In this document: one piece after another, positions 63,868 through 64,000 of the stretch
How positions within the stretch are numbered: position 1 is the first letter of the stretch
Layout: every line of letters starts with the position of its first letter
From: Cylindrotheca closterium
Lineage: Eukaryota > Bacillariophyta > Bacillariophyceae > Bacillariales > Bacillariaceae
Reading direction: 5' to 3'
Length of the DNA: 64,000 nt
NCBI GenBank assembly: GCA_933822405.4
Contig: CAKOGP040000224.1
Span: 238,383-302,382 of the forward strand
Notes under the pieces: generated by a model
Seen by the model: only the letters and a program-made list of their open reading frames with translations
Database searches by the model: none
What the model was told of the DNA's origin: nothing
Made by a program: the position numbers and the translations under genes

Positions 63868-64000
63868 GGTTGATGGATGTCCTTTCGATTTGTTGTAAAA
63901 GGTGACGGATGCGTGATAAAGAACAGGCTTTTAGGTCGATTGAACTGATGCTGGAAGTTGTTTTCAGCTACCGGTGTCGGATCCTGGTATTGCTATTGCT

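Noticed and set aside
1..64000. tRNA genes
   Set aside because: I looked for GTTCGA-type B boxes with a matching A box and acceptor stem; the GTTCGA hits noticed (for example near 38066 and 60722) lie inside coding sequence and lack cloverleaf pairing.

Overview
The window looks like nuclear DNA of a diatom, probably a pennate one, although the species cannot be fixed from sequence alone. Supporting signs are a plastid pre-sequence with a GSAFVPP (ASAFAP-like) motif followed by a thylakoid-lumen-type twin-arginine segment, a CRAL-TRIO/DUF6824 fusion, an LRR membrane protein with the diatom-style Cys-rich tail, two members of the diatom 'RGLE' family, secreted proteins with Pro/Thr linkers, and a nuclear-encoded bL9 with an N-terminal presequence. 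Genes are mostly intronless. The six introns I can place are 83-243 nt, all GT-AG, and keep frame. I see no transposase, reverse transcriptase, tRNA, rRNA or CRISPR array.

Layout. 1-2.6 kb: no secure gene. 2.7-6.0 kb: a small secreted Cys-rich protein and a large surface protein with ten PSI-like Cys repeats. 7-11 kb: two RGLE-family proteins. 12-16 kb: the first member of an undescribed 'FVIIRDD' family, a single-pass membrane protein, a secreted protein with a C-terminal anchor signal and a possible FAIM-like protein. 16.4-24.9 kb: five J-domain (DnaJ-like) genes in tandem, each with a long basic phospho-motif-rich tail. 25.2-27.0 kb: an SLC4-type bicarbonate/borate transporter. 28-30.8 kb: a 906-residue disordered protein whose short motifs echo the J-protein tails. 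31.2-35.6 kb: three more FVIIRDD genes, one frameshifted and one expanded by ten RRxSLD repeats. 36-40 kb: two small orphans and an acidic repeat protein. 40.6-45.2 kb: an aldo/keto reductase fold predicted to be lumenal and lacking two catalytic residues, then the LRR protein. 46-52 kb: a tandem pair of paralogues, one with an F-box, separated by a 386-base assembly gap. 52-57 kb: three disordered orphans. 57.7-63.9 kb: a multi-span membrane protein, the CRAL-TRIO/DUF6824 protein, a coiled-coil protein with a possible myristoylation start, and bL9.

The strongest candidates for something undescribed are the two local gene families (J-proteins and FVIIRDD proteins) at 12-35.6 kb. They are unrelated in their folded N-termini, yet both carry basophilic-kinase-like sites of the form R-x-x-S-L-D, and the long protein at 28-30.8 kb repeats motifs found in the J-protein tails. 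This suggests one phospho-signalling or 14-3-3-like recognition code reused by neighbouring genes. That is inference from motifs only. Intergenic DNA is also visibly rich in palindromes built on GTAC, ACCGGT and CACGTG.
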